From the NCBI GenBank assembly GCA_034435675.1, contig DAOTWP010000243.1, forward strand, positions 1-12,313: a DNA stretch of 12,313 nucleotides. The letters run 5' to 3'. Shown here one piece after another: positions 1 to 8,206 of this stretch (positions are counted from its first letter, which is position 1; every line of letters begins with the position of its first letter). A program made the position numbers and the translations under genes. Under the pieces are notes generated by a model. That model was not told the DNA's origin. It made no database searches and saw only the letters and a program-made list of their open reading frames with translations. This DNA is from DAOTWP01 sp034435675. GTDB taxonomy: Bacteria; Chloroflexota; Anaerolineae; Aggregatilineales; Phototrophicaceae.

Positions 1-5
1 TGATG
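1..5 (+). other. Possible stop/start overlap (TGATG) with an upstream gene
   Basis: The first five bases read TGATG. TGA at 1-3 could end an upstream gene, and ATG at 3-5 opens the first kinase. This arrangement is typical of translationally coupled genes in one operon. Only the overlap is visible; whether TGA is really a used stop codon cannot be decided because the upstream frame lies outside the window. The alternative is that the kinase starts further upstream, the codon before the ATG being NTG. Confidence 0.35.
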
Positions 6-3000
6 CACTCATCCTCTGTACGTTTGATACGCTCCGCGCTGCTGGCAGGCGCTCCCCTCACCACCGCCGCCGCTTTGTTGGTCTACAGCCTGCCACTCCT
101 ATCAAGCGGTGTGGCACTGCTCGCGCTATTGGCATGCTTGCTCGTGCTGATCATTGCTGACTGGCTGGCAGGGGATCCTGAAAACGGTTCGTGGGCGGGT
201 TATATCAATCTGGCGCTGGCGGCGGCATGGCTGGCGCTGGGGCTGCCACTCGCGCTGCTGCTGCTGGTGCTGGAAAGCGTCGCTGTCGCACTGGTTCGCT
301 GGCGGCGCAAACAATCTTCGCCAATCACCGTGCTCTACGGCGCACTGGCACGGCTGGCAATCAATGGCAACGCTATGCTCGTCGGGGCGGGGCTGTATAT
401 CGCGCTGGGGGCACCGCTGCCGCTGCAACAACTGGCGCTGGAACAGGTCCCCCCGCTGGCAGCCGCGCTGCTGTCGACACTGCTGATGACGCAGATGCTC
501 GGTTACTGGCTTTGCGGCGGGCTGCCCACAGACACCCCGCTGAGCAGCTTGCGCCGGATAGTGCTCGAACTGCTGCTGCTGCTGCTCACCCCGGTACTCG
601 CCACTACCCTGCATCAGTTGGGCATTTTTGGCTTCAGCGTGCTGATGGTGCTGGTTGCCGTGCAAGCCATTCGCACACGGCAGGTGCGCATCATTCAGGA
701 CCAGCTCACTCGGCGCGTGCGCGAACTGACCATGCTCAACACCCTCAACCGCAGCCTGACCCAAACCCTGCGGCTGGATGACCTGCTGCTGAGCATTTAT
801 CACGAGGTGCGGCGCATTGCACCGGTTTCCGCCTACTATGTGGCGCTGTATGATGACGAATACAGTGCCCTGGAATACCGGCTGGCGCTGTACAATGGCA
901 GCGCGCAGCAGTGGCAGCCGCAGAATGAGCAGCAGGCACAATACCTGATGACGCAAATTCTGCGTGGACGCCACCCGCACGCACTGGTCAACAGCGACGG
1001 GCAGTTCAACGACATTGCGCCGGAAGGGATCAGCTTCAAGGCATATCTGGGTGTGCCGCTGCTGGTGGATAATCAGCCGCTTGGTATTATCGGTCTATTG
1101 AATAGTATTTCGGAAAACGTCTACACCCCTGAAGTGCTGCATCTGGTGGAGCTGGTCGCCAATCAGGCTGGAATCGCGCTGCGCAATGCCCGCCAGTTCG
1201 ACCTGATTACGCAGCTTGTGGAAGGGCTGTCCACCATCAATCAGGCGGCGCAGGATGTCGTCTTTAATCTGGACAGTGAGGCAGCACTGAATTCAGCGGC
1301 AAACACCGGCATGCGCGTCGTGCGGGGGCAGGCAGCCGCCATCTATGTGCTCGACCCCGACCACCCCGACCGCCTGACGTTAATGAGCGCTATTGGGCTG
1401 AAGCCGGAATACATCAGCGAATACGCCAGCATCCCCCTGGACCAGGCACGCCGGTCAGAAAAACCGCATATTGTGCCGGATGTCAGCGAGATTACCTCGA
1501 AAACGCTGCTGCGCCGCGCCCAGTTGGGCGGCTTCCGTGCGCTGGCAGAAGTCCCGCTGCGCTCTGGCAGCATTATCACGGGCATGATGATGATCTTTCA
1601 CCACAAGCCGCGCCATTACCGCGCTGTCGAGCTGGAACTGCTCGAAATGCTCTCCTACCAGATCACCGCGGCTTATGACAACACGCAGCTCCTGCGCACC
1701 CTGGAAAACTATGCTGCCGAACAGGCGCAGCTTTTGTACCTGTCGCGCATTTCTGCCGCCAGCCTCGACCTCAATGTGGTGCTGGCGGGCATCAGCAATA
1801 TCCTGCATCATATGGTGGAAGCCAACGACCTGTGGCTGGGGCTGAGCAAAGCCGACAAGCCGCAGCAGATCAGGGTCTATTATTCGCGCATGCTGCCCAA
1901 CGGTGAAAACACCCTGACCCTGCTGGCGGACGACGACCAGACCCAGCCGTTTTACGGGCTGGACGAAATCGAAACACTGCGCACCCAACCCAGCCCGCGC
2001 CCACGCCTGATCCTGCCAGAAACCAGCAGCTATTCGCAGCGGATGCGCCAGTTTTTCAGCCAACAGCAGGCGCAGTCGGTGGCACTGCTGCCCATGGTCA
2101 GCGGCAGCCACTTTGTCGGCGCGCTGTTGATCCCGCACGAAAAGACTGCCCCCTTTGGCGATACCGAATGGCAGCTTCTGGAAGTTGCCGTCAACCAGAT
2201 CGCCACACAGCTTTATAACGTACAGCTCTATACCACCACGCGCGAAGCGCTCAAACGCCGCCTGGAACAGTTGGCGCTGATCGAACAAATCGCGCTGCAA
2301 ATCTCCAGCGAACTGGACTTTGAGCAGGTGATTACGCATCTGCTGAATGCCGCCCTGCGCGCCACTGAGGCGGATATTGCCGAACTCGCGCTGATCGAAG
2401 GACAGCGCTTCCGCATTATCGGGCAGCACAACATTGACCTGGATCGCGGACTGCGCTATCACCGCGTGCAGCAGCGCAGCGAAGGCGTGATCGCGCAGGT
2501 TGCCGACACGCGCCAGACGGTGCTGCTGGCGGATAATCTGGCAGCGCCGCAGTATGTGCCGCCGGAAGTCACCCGCGAACCGATGGTGTCCTCGATTGTC
2601 GTCCCTCTCGTCCGCGAGGATCGGGTGATTGGCGTGCTGAACGTCGAGAGCCGTAAACCGGGCGCTTTTAACGAAGAACAGGCGGATTTCCTCAAGAACC
2701 TCGCCGGGCACGCGATGATCAGCATTCAGAACGCGCGCCTGCTGGAAGACCGGCATTATCAGGTAGACGCCCTGACGCATCTTAGCGAACTGGCGCTGCG
2801 CGTGTTTGATGAGGTCAGCGTCGCCAGCACTGCCTCTGCCATCGTCGCCACCGCCCTGCGCATTCTGCCCGGTGCCGATGCGGCACTGTTCGAATACCAT
2901 GCCGATAAGCGGCGGATGTACCTGCTTGCCGGGCAGCAGACCCACGACGGCGACAACCGGCGCACCCGCCTGCGCCCGCTGGACGCCCAGCCCGCGCTGG

Positions 3001-4349
3001 ACAGCGGCAAAACCGAAACCCTCAAAACCCTTGCGCATGCTGGGGGTCTTAATGGGCTAACCCCGGAGTATCCGCTGGTGCTGGCAGTGCCGATCAAACG
3101 CGGCAGTACGCCGTTTGCCGTGTTGTGCGTGGGCTTTGGCTCTGCGCGTGATCTGCTCCCGCGGGAGCAGGCAGTCGTTGATCTGCTGGCGGCGCAAGCG
3201 ACCGCACACCTTGAAAACGCGCTGCTGCAGGAGCGCATTCTGGCGAACAACCGCCGCATGCGCGCGATTCTGGATGCGAACCGGGACAGCGTGGTGCTGC
3301 TGGACAAAGAGGGGCGGCTGCTGGACGCCAATACCTCTGCCGAGCGGCTGATGGGCGTTGCCCTGGCGGATCGCGGGGGCGAATATTTTGCCGGGCTGCT
3401 GCTGCAACATGTGCGTTCCGGGCTTTCGACCACCGAAACCGAAGAACTGGAGAATCTGGCGCGCCTGCTGCGTTCCGAACCAGAGCGCATCACCCGCCGC
3501 GAGTACACGCTTCAAAGCCATGACCGCACACTGCACATCGAAGAAATCGGCACGCCGGTGTTCGACAACCGCAACAACCTGATCGGGCGGCTGCTGGTGC
3601 TGCGCGACATGACTGAGCAAAAGCAGCTTAGCGATTACCGCGAGGAAATTACCAATCTGGTCGTGCATGACCTGCGCAGCCCGCTGGGCGCGCTGATCAG
3701 TGGGCTGAGCATGGTCGAGCAGAATATCAGCAGCGAAGAAGACCGCATCGCGCTGCAACCACTGCTGAATATTTCGACCACCGGCGCGTATAATCTGCTG
3801 AATCAGGTGGACAGCCTGCTGGACATTGCCCGCTGGGAAGTCGCCGGTATTCCGCTTCAGCGCAGCAGCGCCGCTTTGCAGGACGTGATCGCCAATGCCG
3901 TGCAAACCCTTGTACTGGGGCTGCAAGTCGCATCGGTCACCCTGCGGGTTGAAACCCCGGACACCCCGCTGGTCGTCAGAATTGACGCCGAGCTGATCCG
4001 CCGCGTGCTGGTTAACCTGATTGATAACGCCATGCGCTATACCCCGCCGGGGGGGGATATCCTGGTGCTGGCGCGGCAGCATCCCGAAAACCCGCAAAAA
4101 GTGCTGGTGTCGATTGCTGACAGCGGTCCGGGTATTCCCGAAGCCGAACATGCCAGCGTGTTTCTGCGCTTCAAACAGATTTCGAGCAGTGTCGTGCAGC
4201 GCGGCACCAAAGGCAGCGGTCTGGGGCTGTACTTCTGCAAACTGGTGGTCGAAGCGCACGGTGAGCAGATCCGGGTCGAAAGCGACTGCCCGCTGTCGGG
4301 CGCCTGCATCACGCTGACTCTGCCGCTGGCAGACACAGTTACAAACTGA
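3..4349 (+). CDS. Membrane-anchored multi-GAF/PAS sensor histidine kinase (kinase 1)
   Basis: This encodes a two-component sensor kinase predicted to autophosphorylate a histidine and pass the phosphate to an unseen response regulator. Residues 1-225 are mostly hydrophobic, with about six to seven likely membrane spans near 12-30, 34-52, 63-95, 115-135, 148-170 and 183-224. A helical linker (225-255) follows, then five GAF-type modules at roughly 255-397, 420-560, 585-742, 770-912 and 940-1075. A PAS domain spans about 1083-1205 and a HisKA domain about 1210-1280. The phospho-acceptor is His1222 in the H-box HDLRSPL. The ATPase domain (about 1325-1442) has the N-box NLIDNAMRYTPPGG (Asn1342), the G1 box DSGPGIP (1373-1379) and the G2 box GTKGSGLGL (1401-1409), so all catalytic boxes are intact. 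There is no receiver or HPt domain. The GAF ligands cannot be assigned; no NKFDE cyclic-nucleotide motif was seen. ATG at 3 is the only start visible and precedes a plausible first membrane segment. A run of eight G (4049-4056) just after the N-box does not break the frame. Family assignment is secure; the signal is unknown. Confidence 0.95.
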   Translation: MHSSSVRLIRSALLAGAPLTTAAALLVYSLPLLSSGVALLALLACLLVLIIADWLAGDPENGSWAGYINLALAAAWLALGLPLALLLLVLESVAVALVRWRRKQSSPITVLYGALARLAINGNAMLVGAGLYIALGAPLPLQQLALEQVPPLAAALLSTLLMTQMLGYWLCGGLPTDTPLSSLRRIVLELLLLLLTPVLATTLHQLGIFGFSVLMVLVAVQAIRTRQVRIIQDQLTRRVRELTMLNTLNRSLTQTLRLDDLLLSIYHEVRRIAPVSAYYVALYDDEYSALEYRLALYNGSAQQWQPQNEQQAQYLMTQILRGRHPHALVNSDGQFNDIAPEGISFKAYLGVPLLVDNQPLGIIGLLNSISENVYTPEVLHLVELVANQAGIALRNARQFDLITQLVEGLSTINQAAQDVVFNLDSEAALNSAANTGMRVVRGQAAAIYVLDPDHPDRLTLMSAIGLKPEYISEYASIPLDQARRSEKPHIVPDVSEITSKTLLRRAQLGGFRALAEVPLRSGSIITGMMMIFHHKPRHYRAVELELLEMLSYQITAAYDNTQLLRTLENYAAEQAQLLYLSRISAASLDLNVVLAGISNILHHMVEANDLWLGLSKADKPQQIRVYYSRMLPNGENTLTLLADDDQTQPFYGLDEIETLRTQPSPRPRLILPETSSYSQRMRQFFSQQQAQSVALLPMVSGSHFVGALLIPHEKTAPFGDTEWQLLEVAVNQIATQLYNVQLYTTTREALKRRLEQLALIEQIALQISSELDFEQVITHLLNAALRATEADIAELALIEGQRFRIIGQHNIDLDRGLRYHRVQQRSEGVIAQVADTRQTVLLADNLAAPQYVPPEVTREPMVSSIVVPLVREDRVIGVLNVESRKPGAFNEEQADFLKNLAGHAMISIQNARLLEDRHYQVDALTHLSELALRVFDEVSVASTASAIVATALRILPGADAALFEYHADKRRMYLLAGQQTHDGDNRRTRLRPLDAQPALDSGKTETLKTLAHAGGLNGLTPEYPLVLAVPIKRGSTPFAVLCVGFGSARDLLPREQAVVDLLAAQATAHLENALLQERILANNRRMRAILDANRDSVVLLDKEGRLLDANTSAERLMGVALADRGGEYFAGLLLQHVRSGLSTTETEELENLARLLRSEPERITRREYTLQSHDRTLHIEEIGTPVFDNRNNLIGRLLVLRDMTEQKQLSDYREEITNLVVHDLRSPLGALISGLSMVEQNISSEEDRIALQPLLNISTTGAYNLLNQVDSLLDIARWEVAGIPLQRSSAALQDVIANAVQTLVLGLQVASVTLRVETPDTPLVVRIDAELIRRVLVNLIDNAMRYTPPGGDILVLARQHPENPQKVLVSIADSGPGIPEAEHASVFLRFKQISSSVVQRGTKGSGLGLYFCKLVVEAHGEQIRVESDCPLSGACITLTLPLADTVTN

Positions 4350-4359
4350 CACAGCGCGG

Positions 4360-4410
4360 CGGCTGTCCGGCAGCAGCCGGGTAGCGATCCGTCAACCTGG
4401 ACAGCGGTTT
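4360..4410 (+). terminator. Possible terminator hairpin after kinase 1
   Basis: Eleven bases past the kinase 1 stop there are two mutually exclusive dyads. One pairs CGGCTG (4360-4365) with CAGCCG (4374-4379). The longer pairs GCTGTCCGG (4362-4370) with CCTGGACAGC (4396-4405), giving about nine pairs with one G-T and a loop of about 26 nt. The sequence after it is GGTTTAACCCC, a poor U-tract, so intrinsic termination would be weak. The two alternative stems could also be an attenuator-like structure, but nothing else supports that. Confidence 0.3.
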
Positions 4411-4531
4411 AACCCCTTGTTCAGCCGTGTTTGTGGATGCGTACTAAATTCACACAATTTTCACGGCTGCTTATGGATTCTCTGTTAAAATCTATTACGG
4501 TGCATTGTGGCGTTCTGGCGGTAGGACCTGA

Positions 4532-4575
4532 TGCCTGCCGGTCAGGCAAATGGTCAGGCAATTTGGTTCGCAAAT
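4532..4575. promoter_or_regulatory. Operator-like repeat cluster upstream of kinase 2
   Basis: TGCCTG (4532-4537) and CAGGCA (4543-4548) form a perfect 6-bp inverted repeat around a 5-bp spacer. The right arm lies in GGTCAGGCAA (4540-4549), which recurs exactly at 4552-4561, a 12-bp period. Immediately beyond is a second dyad, ATTTG (4561-4565) and CAAAT (4571-4575). The cluster is about 60-100 bp upstream of the transcription start implied by the extended -10 element at 4618-4626, a usual position for an activator or a phosphorylated response regulator. The repeats are visible directly; protein binding is an inference. The inverted repeat alone could also be a weak RNA hairpin, but it lacks a T-tract. 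Confidence 0.45.
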
Positions 4576-4617
4576 ACAAACAATAAAGTCCAAATCGGCT
4601 TCACCGCCGCCTGAAAA

Positions 4618-4626
4618 TGCTATAGT
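4618..4626 (+). promoter_or_regulatory. Extended -10 promoter for kinase 2
   Basis: TGCTATAGT fits the extended -10 pattern TGN-TATAAT, with five of six bases in the hexamer. The region 17 bp upstream (around 4598-4603) has no good -35 match, which extended -10 promoters tolerate. Transcription would begin near 4633, giving a leader of about 29 nt before the GTG at 4662. The rest of the 312-bp gap (4350-4661) holds the possible terminator, the repeat cluster and an AT-richer stretch around 4441-4500. That stretch includes TTCACA (4449-4454) and TAAAAT (4486-4491), which are not correctly spaced to form one promoter. Confidence 0.45.
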
Positions 4627-4661
4627 GAATATAGCGATTGTAACCAGATGGCAAACCATAA

Positions 4662-7600
4662 GTGATGAAACGGTCCTTGGTTAAGACATTTGCACCCTGG
4701 CTGCTGGTGGCAATTACCGCCACTGTGCTGCTGACCAACCTGCCGGATCTGGGGGTGCTGCAAACCACCGCCAGCCTGATGCTGGTGGCAACGGGTTTCA
4801 CGGCACTGGCACTGTATTTCCGCGCGCTGCTGTCCGAAGGCGCGCTCAGCCCGGCACATCTGGTCGGTGTGCTGGTGTTCCTGGCAGAACCCCAGTTGGC
4901 GTCCACGTCACTGTGGTTTATCGCGCTGGGCGGGCTGCTGGGCTGGGGGGCGCTGCGCCTGCGCGCGGCGTTACGGGGTATTGCCCTGCCCTCCACATGG
5001 CTGCGCACTGCCATTTATCTCGTAACGCGCGTCACACTGAGCTTTTTTGTCGCCGGGCAGATGTATCTAACGCTCAACGGCAGCAGCGACCCATTTCAGG
5101 GCATTGTGCGCGCTAACCTGTGGTCGCAGGGTGTGCTGATCAGCGCTTACAGTCTGGTCTACCTGACCGTCTACTTCTCGATCTTCCTGCTGGAAATGTA
5201 CGACAGCGGGCAAAGCCTCCCCGCGATTCTGCACGACAATATCACCGCCATCTTCTCCATTCTGGTGCTGCCGATTCCCTTCGCGGTACTGGGCGCAGAA
5301 CTCTACAATGCCAATGTGACCACGCTGGCATTTGTGATTCTGCTGCTGGGGCTGGTGCTGCTGATTACCGGCTTGTACAGCTCCGGGCTGGCGCAGTTCC
5401 AACTGCGGCGGCAGGTAAACGAAATGCGCTCGCTGTCCGTCGTCACACAGGCGATGCGCACACAGCTCAACCTCGACACGCTGCTCAAAACGATCTACCT
5501 GCAAGTGGCGCACCTGCTGGATGTCAATAATTTTCTGGTCGCGCTGTATGACCGCCAGGAAAAACACCTCGATTACCCGCTGGTGATCCGCCAGGGCGAA
5601 GACGAACGCCGCCCGGTGGATGATGGCAGCATCGCGGGTACGCTGCTGGAACGGGTGCTGACCACCCGTTCGCCGCTGCTGATCAGTCAGGACGTTGCAC
5701 AGGAAGCCCGCAAGTTAGGCGTCAAACCGCCGCAGGACCCCGCCTATTCATGGCTGGGCGTGCCGCTGCTGGCATCCGGGCACACGCTGGGCGCGATGGT
5801 CGTCACCGCGCCAGATGCCCGCCAGCGCCTGACCAGCGATCACCTGCGCCTGCTGAATATCGTCGCCGCCAGCGCCAGCATCGCTATCGAAAACGCCCAG
5901 CTTTACCAGCAGCAGACGGAGCGGGTAACACAGCTTGCCACGCTGAACAACATCACTGCGCTGCTGTCCGGCACACTTGCTTCGAAAGAAGTTTTCGACA
6001 CCGTGATTTCGTCGGCGTCAATCATCTGCAACAGCAATGCCGTTGCCCTGTACCTGTTCTGGGACGACAACGAAGCCGCCCTCGCGCTGGCACGCAGCGC
6101 CGGGCTGAGTGATGCTTTTCTGGCAGACCCGCCCGACCCGCTGCTGACCCGCCTGCGCGCCGAACAACCGCTGCATCTTCAACCGCCGCTCGCTGTCAAC
6201 GATGCGCCGCGCGACCGCCGGGCAGTGCCGGTGCTCAACCTGATGCTGCGCGAACAGAAACCCGCATGGGTGGAACTGCCGCTGTTCGTTGGCGACAAGG
6301 CGCTGGGTATTCTGGTCGCTTATTATGACCACACGCAAACCTTCAGCGGCGAACAGATCGAACTGATGCGCACGTTTGCGACCCAGGCGGCGCAGGCAAT
6401 CAACAATGCGCGCTTGTACTCCATCACCGACGAAGCGCTGGAACGCCGTGTGGAGCAGTTGTACGCGCTGGCGGCAATTGGGCGACTGCTGACCGCCACC
6501 ATGAGCCGCCAAACCATCTGCGATTTGCTGCTGACCTATGCCACCGACGCGACCAAAGCCGCTGCCGGAGCAGTGGTGCTTAAAGACTCCGACGGGGAAT
6601 ACAGGGTGTTCTCGCAGCGGGGCTACCCCGAAGGGGTGTTCCGGGACCCGGCGCTGACCCGCACCGGCATTACCGGGCGCGCGCTCAGGAGCGGGCAGAT
6701 CATTCGCCGCGACGATGTGCGCAAGGACAGCGATTATGTCGGGCTGGCGCTGGCGACGTCTGCCCAGCTTACCGTGCCGATTCTGCGCGGCAGAGAGACG
6801 CTCGGCGTCATTACGGTTGAGGCGGAGAGCATCGGCGCGTTCACGCAGGAAGACGAACACTTCATCGGGCAGATCGCCAGCCAGGCGATCATCGCCATTG
6901 ACAACATGAACCTGTTCAGCGCCATTACCGAAGCGCGTGACCGGCTGCAAACCATTCTCGACGCGATCGAAGACGGCATGGTGCTGCTGGATGCCAGAGG
7001 CTATATCGCGCTGGCGAATCCGCGCATCAGTCTGATCGGTCTTGACCCGGACAAGCTGCCGGGACAGTCGGTGGACGACCTGCTGCTGACAAACCCGCAG
7101 ATCGCGGAAAAGATGGGCTTCGACTCCGGCGATGATCTGCGCCTGCTGGTAGATGATCTGCGCGCGGCGGACGCGCTGGCAGAACGTGATCCGGTCAACT
7201 TCGCCGTGCAAGGCGAACACGGCACCCTGCATATTCAGCGGCAGATTATTCCCGTCCGCGCAGAAGACGGTGAAGAAATCGGCGCGTTGATGATGTTCTA
7301 CAACAAGACCGAAGAAACCGAGCTGGAGCAGACACGGCAGGATCTTTCGCGCATGATTGTGCATGACCTGCGCAGCCCGCTGACCGCTGTCACTACCAGC
7401 CTGAAGCTGCTGCGCGAACTGGTGCCCAAAGACGCAGAATTTTATAAAGCCGTGATGGACACCACCGAGGCAAGCCAGCGTGCCATCCGCAAGCTGCTCA
7501 GCCGGGTGGATGCGCTGCTGGACATCAGCAAAATGGAGAGCGGGCAGTTGACGCTGGATCGTGATCCTACCGAACTGGCGACGATGGTGGACAGTGTCTG

Positions 7601-8189
7601 TGTGGAACTCAGCCCGATCGCGCATGAAATGGAAATCAAACTGGTGTCCGAAGTCAGCGACTCACTGCCGCTGCTGCTGGTGGATGCCGATAAGGTCGAA
7701 CGCCTGCTGCTCAATCTGGTGGATAACGCGCTGAAATACGCCCCGATGGAAAGCGACGTGATCATTCGCGCCTACCTGCCGGGCACACACGGCGCGCTGC
7801 TGGGCTTTATGCGGATCGAAGTGGCAGATCAAGGACCGGGGATTCCGGCGGAGTACCGTCACAGTCTGTTTGACCGCTACGTGCAGGTGCAGGGCAGGCG
7901 CGGCGCGCGGCGCGGCACCGGGCTGGGGCTGACCTTCTGCCGCCTGGTCACAGAAGCGCATGGTGGGCGCATCTGGATTGAGGACAACCACCCCAAAGGC
8001 ACGGTGTTCGCCGTCACCCTGCCCGTCCTCAGTGACGAGCCGTATGAATCCGAACTGCCGCGTTTTGAAGACGAATACACAGAGATGGAAACGGAAACGC
8101 TGCCGCGTAACGGGCACTTTGCGCCGCTGCTGGACATTCTGGATGAAGAAGACCCGGAAGAAACCCGGCGCCGGCTGCCGCCCACATAG
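4662..8189 (+). CDS. Membrane-anchored multi-GAF/PAS sensor histidine kinase (kinase 2)
   Basis: This is a paralogue of the preceding kinase with fewer input modules. Residues 1-242 hold several hydrophobic spans (about 11-28, 33-53, 65-98, 115-135, 155-178, 192-212, 220-240). GAF-type modules lie near 270-415, 440-587 and 610-755, with a PAS domain at about 760-885. HisKA begins near 888, with the phospho-acceptor His901 in HDLRSPL. The ATPase domain carries NLVDNALKYAP (Asn1022), DQGPGIP (1056-1062) and RGTGLGL (1084-1090). Residues from about 1123 to 1175 form an acidic, proline-containing tail not usual for this family. The linker before the last GAF (EALERRVEQL) closely matches one in kinase 1 (EALKRRLEQL), evidence of common descent. 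The start may be GTG 4662 or ATG 4665; neither has a clear Shine-Dalgarno, and the choice changes one residue. The gene has its own upstream regulatory region and no receiver partner here. Family assignment is secure; signal and target are unknown. Confidence 0.95.
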   Translation: MMKRSLVKTFAPWLLVAITATVLLTNLPDLGVLQTTASLMLVATGFTALALYFRALLSEGALSPAHLVGVLVFLAEPQLASTSLWFIALGGLLGWGALRLRAALRGIALPSTWLRTAIYLVTRVTLSFFVAGQMYLTLNGSSDPFQGIVRANLWSQGVLISAYSLVYLTVYFSIFLLEMYDSGQSLPAILHDNITAIFSILVLPIPFAVLGAELYNANVTTLAFVILLLGLVLLITGLYSSGLAQFQLRRQVNEMRSLSVVTQAMRTQLNLDTLLKTIYLQVAHLLDVNNFLVALYDRQEKHLDYPLVIRQGEDERRPVDDGSIAGTLLERVLTTRSPLLISQDVAQEARKLGVKPPQDPAYSWLGVPLLASGHTLGAMVVTAPDARQRLTSDHLRLLNIVAASASIAIENAQLYQQQTERVTQLATLNNITALLSGTLASKEVFDTVISSASIICNSNAVALYLFWDDNEAALALARSAGLSDAFLADPPDPLLTRLRAEQPLHLQPPLAVNDAPRDRRAVPVLNLMLREQKPAWVELPLFVGDKALGILVAYYDHTQTFSGEQIELMRTFATQAAQAINNARLYSITDEALERRVEQLYALAAIGRLLTATMSRQTICDLLLTYATDATKAAAGAVVLKDSDGEYRVFSQRGYPEGVFRDPALTRTGITGRALRSGQIIRRDDVRKDSDYVGLALATSAQLTVPILRGRETLGVITVEAESIGAFTQEDEHFIGQIASQAIIAIDNMNLFSAITEARDRLQTILDAIEDGMVLLDARGYIALANPRISLIGLDPDKLPGQSVDDLLLTNPQIAEKMGFDSGDDLRLLVDDLRAADALAERDPVNFAVQGEHGTLHIQRQIIPVRAEDGEEIGALMMFYNKTEETELEQTRQDLSRMIVHDLRSPLTAVTTSLKLLRELVPKDAEFYKAVMDTTEASQRAIRKLLSRVDALLDISKMESGQLTLDRDPTELATMVDSVCVELSPIAHEMEIKLVSEVSDSLPLLLVDADKVERLLLNLVDNALKYAPMESDVIIRAYLPGTHGALLGFMRIEVADQGPGIPAEYRHSLFDRYVQVQGRRGARRGTGLGLTFCRLVTEAHGGRIWIEDNHPKGTVFAVTLPVLSDEPYESELPRFEDEYTEMETETLPRNGHFAPLLDILDEEDPEETRRRLPPT

Positions 8190-8203
8190 GGCGTCCTCCG
8201 CCC
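8189..8203. terminator. Short dyad between convergent genes
   Basis: GGGCG (8189-8193) and CGCCC (8199-8203) form a 5-bp GC stem with a 5-nt loop. The dyad sits between the kinase 2 stop (8187-8189) and the stop of the convergent acyltransferase gene (8207-8209). Its place makes a bidirectional terminator reasonable, but the stem is short and neither side has a T-tract. The convergent gap is only 17 bp. Confidence 0.25.
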
Positions 8204-8206
8204 GTG

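Noticed and set aside
560..590. CTG trinucleotide run in kinase 1
   Set aside because: It encodes consecutive leucines of a membrane segment in the preferred codon; similar short runs occur elsewhere in the window.
1455..3038. Long antisense open frame (527 codons) opposite kinase 1
   Set aside because: It is rich in Gln, Arg and His with no domain pattern, and it lies opposite well-conserved GAF-coding sequence. It is a by-product of GC-rich codon bias.
4449..4491. TTCACA and TAAAAT as a second promoter for kinase 2
   Set aside because: The hexamers are about 31 bp apart, not 16-18, and no correctly spaced partner was found for either.
6018..7625. Long antisense open frame (535 codons) opposite kinase 2
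   Set aside because: It has the same Gln/Arg/His-rich composition without motifs. The sense strand encodes clear GAF, PAS and HisKA domains.
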